A stretch of 64,000 nucleotides of DNA from Carboxylicivirga fragile (GCA_025499625.1 JAFMVD010000011.1:1-64000), one strand, 5' to 3'. Positions 9,263-19,571 are shown, numbered from the stretch's first letter. Made by a program: numbers and translations. Notes: generated by a model from the letters alone, not told the origin.

Positions 9263-10018
9263 ATGGAAGAGAAACGATTAAGGCTACATACAGACAATTT
9301 AATTAAGAAATATAAAAGCCGAACGGTTGTTAAAGGTGTTTCGGTAGGAGTACAACAGGGCGAAATTGTTGGTTTGCTAGGTCCTAATGGCGCAGGAAAA
9401 ACCACTACATTCTATATGACTGTAGGCTTAATAACCCCTAATAGTGGACGCATTTTCCTGGACGATGAGGAAATTACCAATGACCCGGTATATCGTCGTG
9501 CACAAAAGGGCGTGGGTTACTTGGCTCAGGAAGCAAGTGTGTTTCGCCAATTAAGTGTTGAGGATAATATTCGCTCGGTGCTAGAAATGACTAAGTTTTC
9601 AAAAGAGTATCAGAAAGAACGCTTGGAAGAGCTGCTGAATGAGTTTAGTTTAAATCACATTCGAAAAAGTTTGGGAATTCAACTGTCGGGAGGTGAGCGT
9701 CGACGAACTGAAATTGCCAGAGCTTTGGCCATCAATCCAAAGTTTATTTTATTGGATGAGCCCTTTGCTGGTGTTGACCCGATTGCGGTGAGAGATATTC
9801 AGGAAATTGTGGCCAAATTGAAGTTTAAAAACATTGGTATATTAATTACCGACCATAATGTGCACGAAACTTTAGCTATTTGCGATCGTGCATACCTTTT
9901 GTTTGAAGGTAAAATACTAAAGGCAGGAACTGCCGAAGAGCTTGCTATGGACGAAGATGTGAAGCGTCTATACCTTGGCGATGATTTCGAATTAAAGCGA
10001 AGAGATTTCGCTCAATAA
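9263..10018 (+). CDS. lptB: LPS export ABC transporter ATP-binding protein LptB
   Basis: The cytoplasmic ATPase of about 251 residues powers the LptBFG complex, which extracts lipopolysaccharide from the inner membrane. Walker A is GPNGAGKT (about 40-47), the signature is LSGGERRR (about 141-148) and Walker B is [13 protein letters not shown]. The [12 protein letters not shown] variant and the TDHNVHETL switch are diagnostic of LptB rather than other ABC ATPases. The ATG at 9263 is preferred over an in-frame TTG nine bases upstream, because it gives the family-typical N-terminus and a 12-bp gap to tatC. tRNA-Leu follows after 68 bp. Confidence 0.93.
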   Translation: MEEKRLRLHTDNLIKKYKSRTVVKGVSVGVQQGEIVGLLGPNGAGKTTTFYMTVGLITPNSGRIFLDDEEITNDPVYRRAQKGVGYLAQEASVFRQLSVEDNIRSVLEMTKFSKEYQKERLEELLNEFSLNHIRKSLGIQLSGGERRRTEIARALAINPKFILLDEPFAGVDPIAVRDIQEIVAKLKFKNIGILITDHNVHETLAICDRAYLLFEGKILKAGTAEELAMDEDVKRLYLGDDFELKRRDFAQ

Positions 10019-10036
10019 AAATTTTTTCAAAAAAAG

Positions 10037-10067
10037 TTTCGCACTAATAAAAAAGATTTTATCTTTG
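10037..10067 (+). promoter_or_regulatory. Promoter of tRNA-Leu
   Basis: A TTTC -33-like element (10037-10040), a 19-bp spacer and TATCTTTG (10060-10067) together match the Bacteroidota housekeeping promoter. The element lies 19 bp upstream of the mature tRNA. Confidence 0.7.
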
Positions 10068-10086
10068 CACCGCGAAACACGGAAAT

Positions 10087-10168
10087 GCGGATGTGGCGTA
10101 ATTGGTAGCCGCGCTAGACTTAGGATCTAGTGCCGAGAGGCGTGGGGGTTCGAGTCCCTTCATCCGCA
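10087..10168 (+). tRNA. tRNA-Leu (anticodon UAG)
   Basis: The acceptor stem is GCGGATG / CATCCGC with discriminator A. The anticodon arm CTAGA-CTTAGGA-TCTAG gives anticodon TAG, reading CUN leucine codons. A long variable arm (class II tRNA) and a T-arm with GGTTCGAGTCC are present. The 3' CCA is not encoded. It has its own promoter and terminator. Confidence 0.95.
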
Positions 10169-10171
10169 CAC

Positions 10172-10219
10172 AAAAACCGCCTCAACTTTCGATTTATATC
10201 GTTGTTGAGGCGGTTTTTT
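10172..10219 (+). terminator. Terminator after tRNA-Leu
   Basis: A 14-bp near-perfect stem (AAAACCGCCTCAAC / GTTGAGGCGGTTTT) with a 17-nt loop, followed by a T-run. It starts 4 bp after the tRNA. Confidence 0.85.
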
Positions 10220-10313
10220 AAATTTATAAAATAGTAACGTTAAATATTAATTTCTTCCCTCGGATACAAATTCGCTTTATAGAAGAGGATAGGTTCACTT
10301 TAAATCTAAGCAG

Positions 10314-11675
10314 ATGAACATTTCAAAGGAAAACACTGACGCGTTAAACGCGGTTATCAAATTAACTGTTGAGAAAGAGGACTACACAAAAAGAGTGAAC
10401 GATGTCTTGAATGATTATCGTAAGCGTGTGAATATGCCTGGTTTCCGCCCTGGTAAAGTACCAACTGGCGTGGTTAAAAAAATGTATGGTAAAGCGGTGT
10501 TGGCCGAAGAGATTAACAAGATAGTATCGGAGCAACTCCACCAATATATCACCGAGAATGAGCTTGACCTATTAGGTGAGCCTCTTCCATCGGAAACACA
10601 AGAAGTAATTGACTTTGATACAACAGAAGCATTTGATTTTGTTTTTGACGTAGCTCTTGCTCCTGAATTGGAGATTAAGTTGAGTAAACGTGAGAAATTA
10701 CCTGTGTACTCTATTGAAATCACCGAAGAAATGGCTTCTCAGCAAGTTGATTCAATTGCTGGTCGTTTCGGAACAACTGAGCCAGTTGAAGCAGTTGGTG
10801 AGAAAGCAATGGTGAAAGGTCATTTTGCTCAGTTAAACGATAAAGCTGAATTATTGGAAGATGGCATTGCTGTAGAAGATGCTCTTATTTCGATTAACGT
10901 TGTTAAAGACGATGCTGAAAAAGCTAAGTTGATGGATTCGAAAGTTGGCGACGTGGTTGTATTCAACCCTAAGAAAGCTTTCCCAAATGAGACTGAGCTA
11001 ACACATATGCTTAAAATCGAAAAGGAAGTAGCTGAAACATTAACTAGCGATTTCCAATTTACGATTGCAGAAATTACTGAATTTAAACAGCCTGAAATGA
11101 ACCAAGAGCTTTTCGACAAAGCATTTGGCGAAGGTGAAGTTAAATCAGAAGAAGAATTTAAAGAAAAAGTAAAGGCTGACTTAGCTAATAGCTTAACAAT
11201 GGAAACGGATTACCGTTTTACTATCGACGCTAAAGATAAGTTGATGGGTAAGGTTAATGTTGATTTCCCAGAGCCATTCTTGAAAAGATGGTTACTAGCT
11301 ACAAATCGTGATAACGAAAAGTTAGACGAAACAACCATTGATGCTGAAATGCCTCGTTTCTTAGAAGATTTAAAATGGCAGTTGATTAAAAACAATTTAA
11401 TTAAAGCCAACGAAATTAAAATTGAAGAAACTGATGTTATTGAGTATGCTAAAAAAGCAGCTCGTATGCAGTTCATGCAATATGGTTTGAACAATGTTCC
11501 TGATGAGCATTTAGAGAACTACGCTAAAGAAATGGTTCAGAAAGAAGACCAACGTCGTCAAATGGCTGAAGGAGCTATTAATGACAAGGTAATGGAACAC
11601 ATCAGAGGTGCTGTTAAAATCGAAGAAAAAGAAATCTCGAGAGATGATTTCAATAAATTATTCGAAAATAATTAG
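10314..11675 (+). CDS. tig: Trigger factor (ribosome-associated chaperone)
   Basis: The 453-residue cytoplasmic chaperone binds near the ribosomal exit tunnel. The N-terminal ribosome-binding domain holds the signature FRPGKVP (44-50). The middle domain (about 150-250) sits where the FKBP-type PPIase domain lies but is divergent, as usual in Bacteroidota, so isomerase activity is doubtful. The C-terminal half is helical, acidic and lysine-rich, as expected for the substrate-cradling arms. Length is normal for the family. Order tig-clpP-clpX with small gaps (about 60-80 bp) is the widespread bacterial arrangement. Confidence 0.95.
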   Translation: MNISKENTDALNAVIKLTVEKEDYTKRVNDVLNDYRKRVNMPGFRPGKVPTGVVKKMYGKAVLAEEINKIVSEQLHQYITENELDLLGEPLPSETQEVIDFDTTEAFDFVFDVALAPELEIKLSKREKLPVYSIEITEEMASQQVDSIAGRFGTTEPVEAVGEKAMVKGHFAQLNDKAELLEDGIAVEDALISINVVKDDAEKAKLMDSKVGDVVVFNPKKAFPNETELTHMLKIEKEVAETLTSDFQFTIAEITEFKQPEMNQELFDKAFGEGEVKSEEEFKEKVKADLANSLTMETDYRFTIDAKDKLMGKVNVDFPEPFLKRWLLATNRDNEKLDETTIDAEMPRFLEDLKWQLIKNNLIKANEIKIEETDVIEYAKKAARMQFMQYGLNNVPDEHLENYAKEMVQKEDQRRQMAEGAINDKVMEHIRGAVKIEEKEISRDDFNKLFENN

Positions 11676-11738
11676 AACAGAGTCACCGATCAGGCTGTTT
11701 AATTACTAATTTAGCAAGGCAAATTAAAATTTTTGAAA

Positions 11739-12416
11739 ATGATTGATCCAAAGGATTTCCAAAAATACGCAACCAAACATTTAGGCATAAACAGCTTGGT
11801 TCTTGACCAATATACATCCGTTACCAATAGCTATATATCGCCTACAATTATTGAGGAGCGTCAGTTAAATGTAGCAAGCATGGATGTGTTTTCACGTTTG
11901 ATGATGGACCGTATCATCTTTTTAGGCTTGCCAATTGATGATTATGTAGCCAATGTTATACAGGCACAGTTACTTTATTTAGAGTCAGCTGATCCATCAA
12001 AGGATATATCTATTTATTTTAATTCACCAGGTGGATCTGTACATGCAGGTTTGGGTATTTATGATACCATGCAGTATATTTCGTCTGATGTGGCAACTAT
12101 TTGTACAGGTATGGCCGCTTCGATGGGAGCCGTTCTTTTAACAGCAGGTACAAAGGGTAAACGTACGGCCTTAAAACATTCGCGTGTGATGATTCACCAG
12201 CCAATGGGTGGTGCTCAAGGACAAGCGTCGGATATTGAAATTACAGCACGTGAGATTATGAAGTTGAAGAAAGAACTTTATAACATCATTGCTGAACATT
12301 CGGGCAATACATATAAAAAAGTAGAGAAAGATTCTGATCGTGATTATTGGATGACCGCGCAAGAAGCCAAAGATTATGGTATGATTGATGAGGTATTAGT
12401 GCGTAATTCAAAATAA
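11739..12416 (+). CDS. clpP: ATP-dependent Clp protease proteolytic subunit ClpP
   Basis: A 225-residue serine peptidase forming the double-heptameric chamber that degrades proteins unfolded by ClpX. The catalytic triad is visible as Ser128 in [11 protein letters not shown], His153 in MIHQPMGG and Asp202 in the DRDYWM segment. The N-terminus carries about 30 residues before the processed core. An ATG start at 11739 is chosen over a TTG six bases upstream. It lies between tig and clpX; a hairpin separates it from clpX. Confidence 0.95.
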   Translation: MIDPKDFQKYATKHLGINSLVLDQYTSVTNSYISPTIIEERQLNVASMDVFSRLMMDRIIFLGLPIDDYVANVIQAQLLYLESADPSKDISIYFNSPGGSVHAGLGIYDTMQYISSDVATICTGMAASMGAVLLTAGTKGKRTALKHSRVMIHQPMGGAQGQASDIEITAREIMKLKKELYNIIAEHSGNTYKKVEKDSDRDYWMTAQEAKDYGMIDEVLVRNSK

Positions 12417-12436
12417 TTTTTGATAAAAATATTGCG

Positions 12437-12469
12437 ATGCAGAATCAAGCTTATAGCTTGGCTCTGCAT
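12437..12469 (+). promoter_or_regulatory. Intercistronic hairpin between clpP and clpX
   Basis: ATGCAGA-AT-CAAGC pairs with GCTTG-GC-TCTGCAT around a 5-nt loop, leaving an internal A/C, T/G mismatch pair. There is no T-run after it, so it may be an RNA processing or stability element rather than a terminator. Confidence 0.45.
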
Positions 12470-12492
12470 TCGTGTTATATAGAAAATAGTTT

Positions 12493-13707
12493 ATGGATAA
12501 GTGTTCCTTTTGTGGTAGAGAAAGAAAAGATACCAACCTTTTAATAGCTGGTATCTCAGGTCATATTTGTGACAACTGTATTGAGCAGGCGCATTCTATT
12601 TTGGATGAAGAGTTTAAAAAGAAGAATTCATTCGATGTGGATGATATCACGCTTTTAAAGCCTCTTGAAATTAAAAAGTTTCTCGATCTATATGTCATTG
12701 GTCAGGATGAAGCAAAGAAATACTTGTCGGTAGCTGTTTATAATCACTACAAACGTTTGCTTCAGAAAAACTCAAACGATGAGGTGGAGATTGAAAAATC
12801 AAACATCATATTAGTTGGCGAAACAGGAACTGGTAAAACATTATTGGCTCGTACCATCGCTAAGATGTTACATGTACCTTTTACTATCGTTGATGCTACC
12901 GTTTTGACCGAAGCAGGTTATGTGGGAGAAGATATCGAAAGTATCTTGACGCGTTTATTACAGTCAGCCGATTACAATGTGGAAGCAGCCGAGAAAGGAA
13001 TTGTTTTCATCGATGAAATAGATAAGATTGCTCGTAAAAGTGATAACCCATCTATTACACGCGATGTTTCTGGTGAAGGTGTTCAGCAAGGTTTATTGAA
13101 ATTGTTAGAAGGCTCAATCGTTAATGTACCACCTCAAGGTGGACGTAAGCATCCAGAGCAGAAAATGATACCGGTTAATACCAAAAACATTCTATTTGTT
13201 TGCGGTGGTGCCTTTGATGGCATTGAGCGCAAGATAGGACAGCGTTTAAATACTAAGGTAGTTGGTTACATGGCTAGCAAATCTAAAGAGAAATTAGATG
13301 TTGAGAACTTGTTACAATACATTGCTCCTCAGGATTTGAAATCGTTTGGATTAATTCCAGAGATTATTGGACGTTTACCAGTCTTAACCTATTTGCAGCC
13401 GCTTGATCGCGAGATTCTTCGCCGTATACTTACAGAGCCTAAAAACTCAATTATCAAGCAATACGAGAAGTTGTTTGAAATTGATAACATCAAGTTAATC
13501 TTTAATGACGAAGTGCTTGATTACATTGTTGATAAGGCCGTTGAATTTAAATTAGGTGCACGTGGTTTACGTTCAATCTGTGAAACCATCATGATTGATT
13601 CGATGTTTAATGCGCCATCGGGTGAAGAAAAGGAATTAGAAATTACCTTGGATTACGCGCGTAAAAAGATTGAACACATGAATGTTGCCCGTTTAAAAGC
13701 AAGTTGA
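12493..13707 (+). CDS. clpX: ATP-dependent Clp protease ATP-binding subunit ClpX
   Basis: A 404-residue AAA+ unfoldase that feeds substrates to ClpP. An N-terminal C4 zinc-binding domain is present with Cys4, Cys7, Cys26 and Cys29. Walker A is GETGTGKT (109-116), the pore loop is GYVG (142-145) and Walker B is VFIDEID (about 171-177). The [13 protein letters not shown] segment and the C-terminal [10 protein letters not shown] sensor-2 arginine region are typical. Length is slightly short of E. coli ClpX (424). It is the last gene of the tig-clpP-clpX cluster and ends at a terminator. Confidence 0.96.
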   Translation: MDKCSFCGRERKDTNLLIAGISGHICDNCIEQAHSILDEEFKKKNSFDVDDITLLKPLEIKKFLDLYVIGQDEAKKYLSVAVYNHYKRLLQKNSNDEVEIEKSNIILVGETGTGKTLLARTIAKMLHVPFTIVDATVLTEAGYVGEDIESILTRLLQSADYNVEAAEKGIVFIDEIDKIARKSDNPSITRDVSGEGVQQGLLKLLEGSIVNVPPQGGRKHPEQKMIPVNTKNILFVCGGAFDGIERKIGQRLNTKVVGYMASKSKEKLDVENLLQYIAPQDLKSFGLIPEIIGRLPVLTYLQPLDREILRRILTEPKNSIIKQYEKLFEIDNIKLIFNDEVLDYIVDKAVEFKLGARGLRSICETIMIDSMFNAPSGEEKELEITLDYARKKIEHMNVARLKAS

Positions 13708-13731
13708 TTATAGTTTTTAATTACAAGATAT

Positions 13732-13758
13732 AAATCCCGCTGAAGCGGGATTTTTTGT
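13732..13758 (+). terminator. Terminator after clpX
   Basis: AATCCCGC-TGAA-GCGGGATT stem-loop with a T-run, 25 bp after the clpX stop. Confidence 0.85.
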
Positions 13759-13871
13759 ATCTATAACTTTCGGAATTATTGATGATTGACGAACTATTTT
13801 TTGATTTTGTTCGTATATTATGAGTTATACCATTTTGACAAAGGTGTTATCCTCATTTGAATACGAATTAT

Positions 13872-16800
13872 ATGCTACGATTCATCATCATAATGTCCCT
13901 GATACTATGGAATACATTATGCTTGAATGCGCAGTACTTTGGACAAAATAAGCCCTCCTATAAAGAAATTGATTTTAAACTATACAAAACACCTCACTTC
14001 GAATTATACCATTATTTCAAAAATCCCGAACTAGCCAAGGAATTGGCCGACTTAAGCGAAAAGTGGTATTACTATCACCAACAGGTACTAAACGATACTT
14101 TTTACGTTCGTAATCCCATCATTTTCTACTCAAACCATGCGGACTTTCAGCAAACCACAGCCGTTAGTAGTAGAATTGATGTGGGAACGGGTGGTGTGAC
14201 CGAAGGCCTCAAAAAACGTGTGATCTTACCAATTACCTTTAGCCATCACCAAACAGATCATGTATTAGGACACGAGTTAGTCCATGCCTTTCAATACAAC
14301 ATTCTTACCATGGATGAAGAGGTGAGTCTGATGGCGATAAATAATATCCCCTTGTGGATGATTGAAGGAATGGCGGAGTACTTATCAATCGGCAGTATTA
14401 ATAGTAATACAAACCTGTGGATGCGCGATGCTTTAATTAACGATCATTTTCCTACGCTCAAGGACATGACCTACAATTATCGCTATTCACCATATCGCTT
14501 TGGGCATGCCTTTTGGGCCTTCATTGCGCATAAGTATGGAGAGCAATATATTCTTCGTTTGTTTAAAGCTGCCGCTCGAACGGGTTATGAGCAAGCCATT
14601 GGCGATGTGCTTATGTTGTCGACCGATTCACTATCTGTTATGTGGGAGCAAACACTTCGTGATCATTTATTGAGTTCATCCACCGATTCTACTTTTAATA
14701 TTATTGGAGAACGCATATTGTCAAAAAAGAATAGTGGCCGCTACAACCTAAATCCATCCATTAGTCCCGATGGAAAACATTTGGTTTATCTCTCAGAGCG
14801 CGACTTATACGGCATTGACTTGTTTTTAGCAGATGCGCATACTGGAGATTTGGTTTCTCGTCTGTATACCGCCACTAGTCATGATGAGATTGATGCACTT
14901 AATTATCTGGAAACGGCTGGTTCCTGGTCGCCAGATAGTCGATACTTTGCTTTTATTGCTTTTCTGCAGGGCAAGTCGGCCTGTATGGTGTTTGATATTC
15001 AAAAGCGACAAATTGTAAAGGAAGTGGTTTTTGAAGATGTAGATGAAATAAGTTGGCCTGCATGGTCACCTGGTGGTCAAGAGTTAGCCTTTGCCGGACT
15101 CAAAGAAGGGCAGTCAGATATTTATCTTTACCATATTGAGACTGATCAGTTAAGGAATCTTACTAATAGTAAATATGCTTGCATGCAGCCAGCTTGGACA
15201 AACGATGGCAAGCATATTCTTTACGTAACCGATGAGCAGGCTAACCTTCATAAGCAATTACATCGAGCCTATTATAACATTGCTCAAATAGATAAAAACA
15301 CTCAAGAAAACGAGGTGTTCGAAACATTTGAAGGGGCAAAAAACCTTAATCCAATTGATGCGGGTCATCAAAATGGTGTTTTATTTTTGTCGGATTATGA
15401 TGGGCGACGAAATTTATATGTCTATAATCGGGACGACGCAAGTATTCAACGAGCTACCGATTATCCAACGGGCATCATTGGCATGACCGAGTATTCTCCG
15501 GCATTAACCATAACTGGCGATACTTTGTGCTACACCATGCTGTGGGACGGTGAATTTTCGGTGTATCGAACTACTTTGGATTACATGGCCAAGCACTTGG
15601 AAACGGTTGATGAGCGTTTGGTTAATTTATCGGCTTCGCGCATTGTGCCCTACTCCCACATTCCCTCTCAGGTAGAGACAAACCTGTATTTTAATCGGCA
15701 GCCTTATGCCTTAAAGCCGGATAGTTTTTTCAACGATAAGATCGAACGTAAATTTAAACTCGACTATCTGGGAAATGTTCAGGCAGGTGTTATGGCTGGT
15801 CGCTTTGGTGCAGGCATGGCTGGAAGTGTGGAGGCAATGTTTAGTGATATATTGGGCCGTAACATGTTGTACACAGCTTTAAGCGTAAATGGTGAGATTT
15901 ATGATTTTGGTGGTCAGGTTGCATACTTGAGTCAGCAAAAACGTGTGAAAGTGGGCGTTGGCCTGTCGCACATTCCTTATCGAACCGGAAGTTATGTGTA
16001 CGATACTGAGACGCTCGAAGATGGCTCAACAGAAGAGTCGATGAGTTATTTGTTTCGTCGAACCTACGAGGATAAACTATCCTTGTTTACATTTATCCCA
16101 ATTAGTAAAACCAAACGTTTTGAGCTAGGAGCAGCTTATGCTATCTACAACTATCGCATCGAGAAAGTTCGGAATATTAACTCCTACAATCAGGTTTATT
16201 CGCGCGATCGGGAGCGAATGGCAGCTCCTTCCGGATTTGGAACGGGTATACTAGACGCATCATTCGTAATTGATAATGCTAAAATGGGTCTGGCCTCACC
16301 CGTAGAAGGTAAACGTCTTAGAATTCAGTTTGAGCATTATTTGCATCACCTTAAGATGCAGACTTTATTGATTGACTTTAGACGTTACTTCTTTGTTAAG
16401 CCCTACAGTTTTGCTTTCAGAATATATCACTATGGACGATATGGGTCTGATGCTGATAATGACCGTATGACAGAGCTGTTTTTAGGGTCGCCTTGGTATG
16501 TGCGTGGATATGATGGTGGAGAGGTGTATGGTGACGAAACGGAAAATGGGAACACGATTAGTATGAATCAGTTAATTGGTTCGCGTATGGTAGTGACTAA
16601 CCTGGAGTGGCGAATTCCATTTACAGGCCCTCGCGAAATCGCCGTATTTCAATCTGGATTTTTATTTAGTGAGTTGGCTCTATTTGTCGACGGTGGTTTG
16701 AGCTGGAACAAGCAAAGTCAACCCGTGTTTAGCTTAAGAACGAATAGTCGAGAGAAACGAATACCCGTGTTCAGCGGAGGATTAGCTTATCGAATAAACC

Positions 16801-16901
16801 TATTTGGAGCAATGGTAATTGAACCATTTTACTCTTTCCCTTTTCATCAGAACCAGTTTAAAAAAGGTCATTTTGGCTTAAATATATTTGCTGGCTGGTA
16901 A
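13872..16901 (+). CDS. Secreted metallopeptidase-propeller-beta-barrel fusion protein
   Basis: A protein of about 1009 residues with a signal peptide (about 1-20, ending NAQ). The N-terminal domain carries a gluzincin zinc motif HELVHAFQ (about 134-141) and a downstream WMIEGMAEYL (about 162-171) supplying the third ligand. A TolB/WD40-like propeller follows (about 270-560), with repeats such as NPSISPDGKHLVYLSE, SWSPDSRYFAF and AWSPGGQELAF. The last 400 residues look like a BamA/Omp85-type outer-membrane barrel: YVRGYDGG, VVTNLEWRIPF, and an aromatic C-terminal Trp. ATG 13872 is preferred over TTG 13857 because it fits the signal peptide. A peptidase displayed on an outer-membrane barrel is inferred; the substrate is unknown. 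It is monocistronic. Confidence 0.7.
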   Translation: MLRFIIIMSLILWNTLCLNAQYFGQNKPSYKEIDFKLYKTPHFELYHYFKNPELAKELADLSEKWYYYHQQVLNDTFYVRNPIIFYSNHADFQQTTAVSSRIDVGTGGVTEGLKKRVILPITFSHHQTDHVLGHELVHAFQYNILTMDEEVSLMAINNIPLWMIEGMAEYLSIGSINSNTNLWMRDALINDHFPTLKDMTYNYRYSPYRFGHAFWAFIAHKYGEQYILRLFKAAARTGYEQAIGDVLMLSTDSLSVMWEQTLRDHLLSSSTDSTFNIIGERILSKKNSGRYNLNPSISPDGKHLVYLSERDLYGIDLFLADAHTGDLVSRLYTATSHDEIDALNYLETAGSWSPDSRYFAFIAFLQGKSACMVFDIQKRQIVKEVVFEDVDEISWPAWSPGGQELAFAGLKEGQSDIYLYHIETDQLRNLTNSKYACMQPAWTNDGKHILYVTDEQANLHKQLHRAYYNIAQIDKNTQENEVFETFEGAKNLNPIDAGHQNGVLFLSDYDGRRNLYVYNRDDASIQRATDYPTGIIGMTEYSPALTITGDTLCYTMLWDGEFSVYRTTLDYMAKHLETVDERLVNLSASRIVPYSHIPSQVETNLYFNRQPYALKPDSFFNDKIERKFKLDYLGNVQAGVMAGRFGAGMAGSVEAMFSDILGRNMLYTALSVNGEIYDFGGQVAYLSQQKRVKVGVGLSHIPYRTGSYVYDTETLEDGSTEESMSYLFRRTYEDKLSLFTFIPISKTKRFELGAAYAIYNYRIEKVRNINSYNQVYSRDRERMAAPSGFGTGILDASFVIDNAKMGLASPVEGKRLRIQFEHYLHHLKMQTLLIDFRRYFFVKPYSFAFRIYHYGRYGSDADNDRMTELFLGSPWYVRGYDGGEVYGDETENGNTISMNQLIGSRMVVTNLEWRIPFTGPREIAVFQSGFLFSELALFVDGGLSWNKQSQPVFSLRTNSREKRIPVFSGGLAYRINLFGAMVIEPFYSFPFHQNQFKKGHFGLNIFAGW

Positions 16902-17229
16902 AAAGTATTTTCCATACCTATATATTATTCCATCTTGTAAAAAGATGATATTTGCTCTAAGGTCAATAATTTAAACCAACTACAAATAGAGCTCATGTCG
17001 TTGTTCTTGCTTTCAAAATTACTATCTTGTCTTTGCGGGGCAGATAAATATGTGATTGGATAGGTCATTTTTTAACAATCATCACAATGCATCAAGGCCG
17101 GATTTTGCCGACTTATTTACTATTGAATTTTCAAGAAGCTCCTCCTTCTTGTTGGCTGTTAACATGCTTTTATTATCGTCCTTTTTTAGCAATTAAGAAT
17201 TTTCATTTATTAACTTAAATACCATATCT
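16902..17229. other. Intergenic region, 328 bp, hppA leader
   Basis: A non-coding spacer between the fusion-protein stop and hppA. A mixed-composition leader precedes the hppA ATG; a CTTTGC stretch near 17031 could be a promoter remnant, but no full TAnnTTTG element was found. No ORF or recognisable riboswitch seen. Confidence 0.5.
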
Positions 17230-19491
17230 ATGATGAGTTCAGTTTTCTGGTTTATCCCATTGGCATCTGTTTTGGCCTTGGTTTTTGCCTGGATATTTTT
17301 TAAATCCATGATGAAGGAGTCCGAAGGGACCGATAAAATGAAAGAAATAGCACAACACGTTCGTGATGGTGCGATGGCATACTTAACCCGCCAATATAAA
17401 GTGGTTGGAATCGTGTTTGCAGTTTTATTTGTGATTTTGACCATTTTAGCAATTATAGGTGTTCAAAATCCGTTTGTTCCTATCGCTTTCCTTACGGGAG
17501 GTTTCTTCTCTGGCTTATGTGGTTTTCTTGGAATGAAAACAGCCACATTCGCTTCGGCGAGAACAGCTCATGGTGCTTCCAAATCGCTTAACCAAGGTTT
17601 GAAAGTTGCGTTTCGAAGCGGTGCTGTAATGGGTCTTATCGTTGTAGGTTTTGGATTGATTGATATTGCTTTGTGGTATTGGTTGCTTAACTATATTTAC
17701 GATAATAATGTTTGGGGCTTAGGTATGTCAGTTGCTCAAGAGGTAGGTCTTAGTGGAGCATGGTCACCCGATATGATATTTAATGGCGAGTGGACACATG
17801 CTAAGATGGTACATATTACAACTACAATGTTAACCTTCGGTATGGGTGCTTCAACTCAAGCCTTATTTGCACGTGTTGGTGGCGGTATCTATACAAAAGC
17901 TGCCGATGTAGGGGCTGACCTTGTTGGTAAAGTTGAAGCTGGTATTCCTGAGGATGATCCTCGTAATCCGGCAACTATTGCTGATAATGTAGGTGATAAT
18001 GTGGGTGATGTCGCTGGAATGGGTGCTGACCTTTATGAGTCGTATTGTGGTTCCATATTAGCTACCGCGGCGCTTGGTGCTGCCATCTCTATGAATGGTG
18101 GATCATTTAATGAAAAAGCGATTATCGCACCTATGATTGTTGCAGCCATTGGTATCATTTTCTCTATTCTAGGTATCTATATGGTACGTACCAAAGAGGA
18201 TGCGAATGCGAAGAGTTTATTAAATTCCTTACTTGTTGGAACAGCAGGTAGTTCGGTGTTTATATTAATTGCTATTGCTGTTATGGCGTATTTAGGCTGG
18301 TTTGGCTGGGGAATCTTTGGTTCGGTAGTGGCTGGTTTATTAGCAGGTATCATCATCGGTCAGGGTACTGAGTACTATACATCTGATGGATACAAACCAA
18401 CACAAGGCATTGCTAAGCAAGCCATGCAAGGGCCAGCAACTACAATTATTGATGGTATCGCAGTTGGTATGTATTCAACATGGATTCCAGTTGTAACAAT
18501 CGTAGCAGGTATTATTGCTGCTTTCGGTTTTGCTGGCGGTTTCACCAATTTTGGTGAAGGTGTTTACGGTATTGGATTTGCTGCTGTGGGTATGTTATCT
18601 ACTTTAGGTATTACATTGGCAACTGATGCCTTTGGTCCTATTGCTGATAATGCTGGTGGTAATGCTGAAATGGCAAATTTACCTGAAGAAGTACGTGAGC
18701 GTACCGATGCTTTAGATATGTTAGGAAATACAACAGCTGCAACAGGAAAAGGCTTTGCCATTGGTTCGGCTGCTTTAACTGCTATGGCACTGATGGTTGC
18801 TTACATGGAAGAAGTGCGTATATGGTTGAAGAAAGTACCTGAATTAGGCGCGAAGTTTATTGAAGTTACTGGAGCTGAAAGCTTAACTAAAGCAACCATG
18901 GATCACTTCATCGATTACTACAACCTTAATGTATTTAACCCAATGTTGCTGGCTGGTTTATTCATAGGTGCCATGATGGCCTTTGTATTTTGTGCCATGA
19001 CAATGAAAGCTGTTGGACGTGCCGCTGGTGCAATGGTAGATGAGGTTCGTCGTCAGTTCCGCGAAATACCTGGTATACTAGAAGGAACAGGAACACCAGA
19101 ATATGCTAAATGTGTTGCTATCTCAACCAAGGGTGCTCAGCGCGAAATGTTAGTGCCATCAATTTTAGCCATCGCAGTACCTATTATTGTTGGTTTATTG
19201 CTTGGTGTAGCCGGTGTTATCGGTTTATTGATGGGTGGTTTGGTAACAGGATTTACATTAGCCGTAATGTTAAACAACTCAGGTGGTGCTTGGGATAATG
19301 CCAAGAAGTACATCGAGAAAGGACACCATGGTGGAAAAGGTAGTGAAGCGCATCACGCAGGTGTAGTGGGTGATACGGTTGGTGATCCATTTAAGGATAC
19401 TTCAGGCCCATCACTAAATATCTTAATCAAGTTAATGACTATGGTATCTGTTGTGATGTCGGGATTAACAGTTATTTATTCTTTGTTTTAG
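17230..19491 (+). CDS. hppA: Membrane-bound ion-pumping pyrophosphatase
   Basis: A 753-residue protein with about 16 transmembrane helices that couples PPi hydrolysis to H+ and/or Na+ export. The signature loop GGGIYTKAADVGADLVGK, followed by DNVGDNVGDVAGMGADLYES, provides the Mg-PPi site. The segment DAFGPIADNAGGNAEM and the C-terminal KKYIEKG...GDTVGDPFKDTSGPS complete the active site. GNTTAATGKG carries Ala where K+-independent enzymes have Lys, so a K+-dependent enzyme is expected. Na+ versus H+ specificity cannot be decided by eye. It is monocistronic with its own terminator. It connects functionally with the probable PPi-type PEPCK at 1828. Confidence 0.95.
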   Translation: MMSSVFWFIPLASVLALVFAWIFFKSMMKESEGTDKMKEIAQHVRDGAMAYLTRQYKVVGIVFAVLFVILTILAIIGVQNPFVPIAFLTGGFFSGLCGFLGMKTATFASARTAHGASKSLNQGLKVAFRSGAVMGLIVVGFGLIDIALWYWLLNYIYDNNVWGLGMSVAQEVGLSGAWSPDMIFNGEWTHAKMVHITTTMLTFGMGASTQALFARVGGGIYTKAADVGADLVGKVEAGIPEDDPRNPATIADNVGDNVGDVAGMGADLYESYCGSILATAALGAAISMNGGSFNEKAIIAPMIVAAIGIIFSILGIYMVRTKEDANAKSLLNSLLVGTAGSSVFILIAIAVMAYLGWFGWGIFGSVVAGLLAGIIIGQGTEYYTSDGYKPTQGIAKQAMQGPATTIIDGIAVGMYSTWIPVVTIVAGIIAAFGFAGGFTNFGEGVYGIGFAAVGMLSTLGITLATDAFGPIADNAGGNAEMANLPEEVRERTDALDMLGNTTAATGKGFAIGSAALTAMALMVAYMEEVRIWLKKVPELGAKFIEVTGAESLTKATMDHFIDYYNLNVFNPMLLAGLFIGAMMAFVFCAMTMKAVGRAAGAMVDEVRRQFREIPGILEGTGTPEYAKCVAISTKGAQREMLVPSILAIAVPIIVGLLLGVAGVIGLLMGGLVTGFTLAVMLNNSGGAWDNAKKYIEKGHHGGKGSEAHHAGVVGDTVGDPFKDTSGPSLNILIKLMTMVSVVMSGLTVIYSLF

Positions 19492-19514
19492 AAAGTAGTA
19501 TTGTTGATATATTT

Positions 19515-19545
19515 CAAAGGCTGCTCAATTGGGCAGCCTTTGTTG
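19515..19545 (+). terminator. Terminator after hppA
   Basis: CAAAGGCTGC / GCAGCCTTTG stem followed by a TTGTTGTT tract, 23 bp after the hppA stop; it may also serve the convergent gene. Confidence 0.8.
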
Positions 19546-19571
19546 TTATTAATTCAGTTTATATATCTTAC

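Noticed and set aside
10829..11494. Minus-strand ORFs inside trigger factor
   Set aside because: Antisense shadows of a well-conserved gene.
17025..17042. CTTTGC stretch as hppA promoter
   Set aside because: It lacks the TA at the right position of TAnnTTTG and is nearly 200 bp from the start codon; not convincing.
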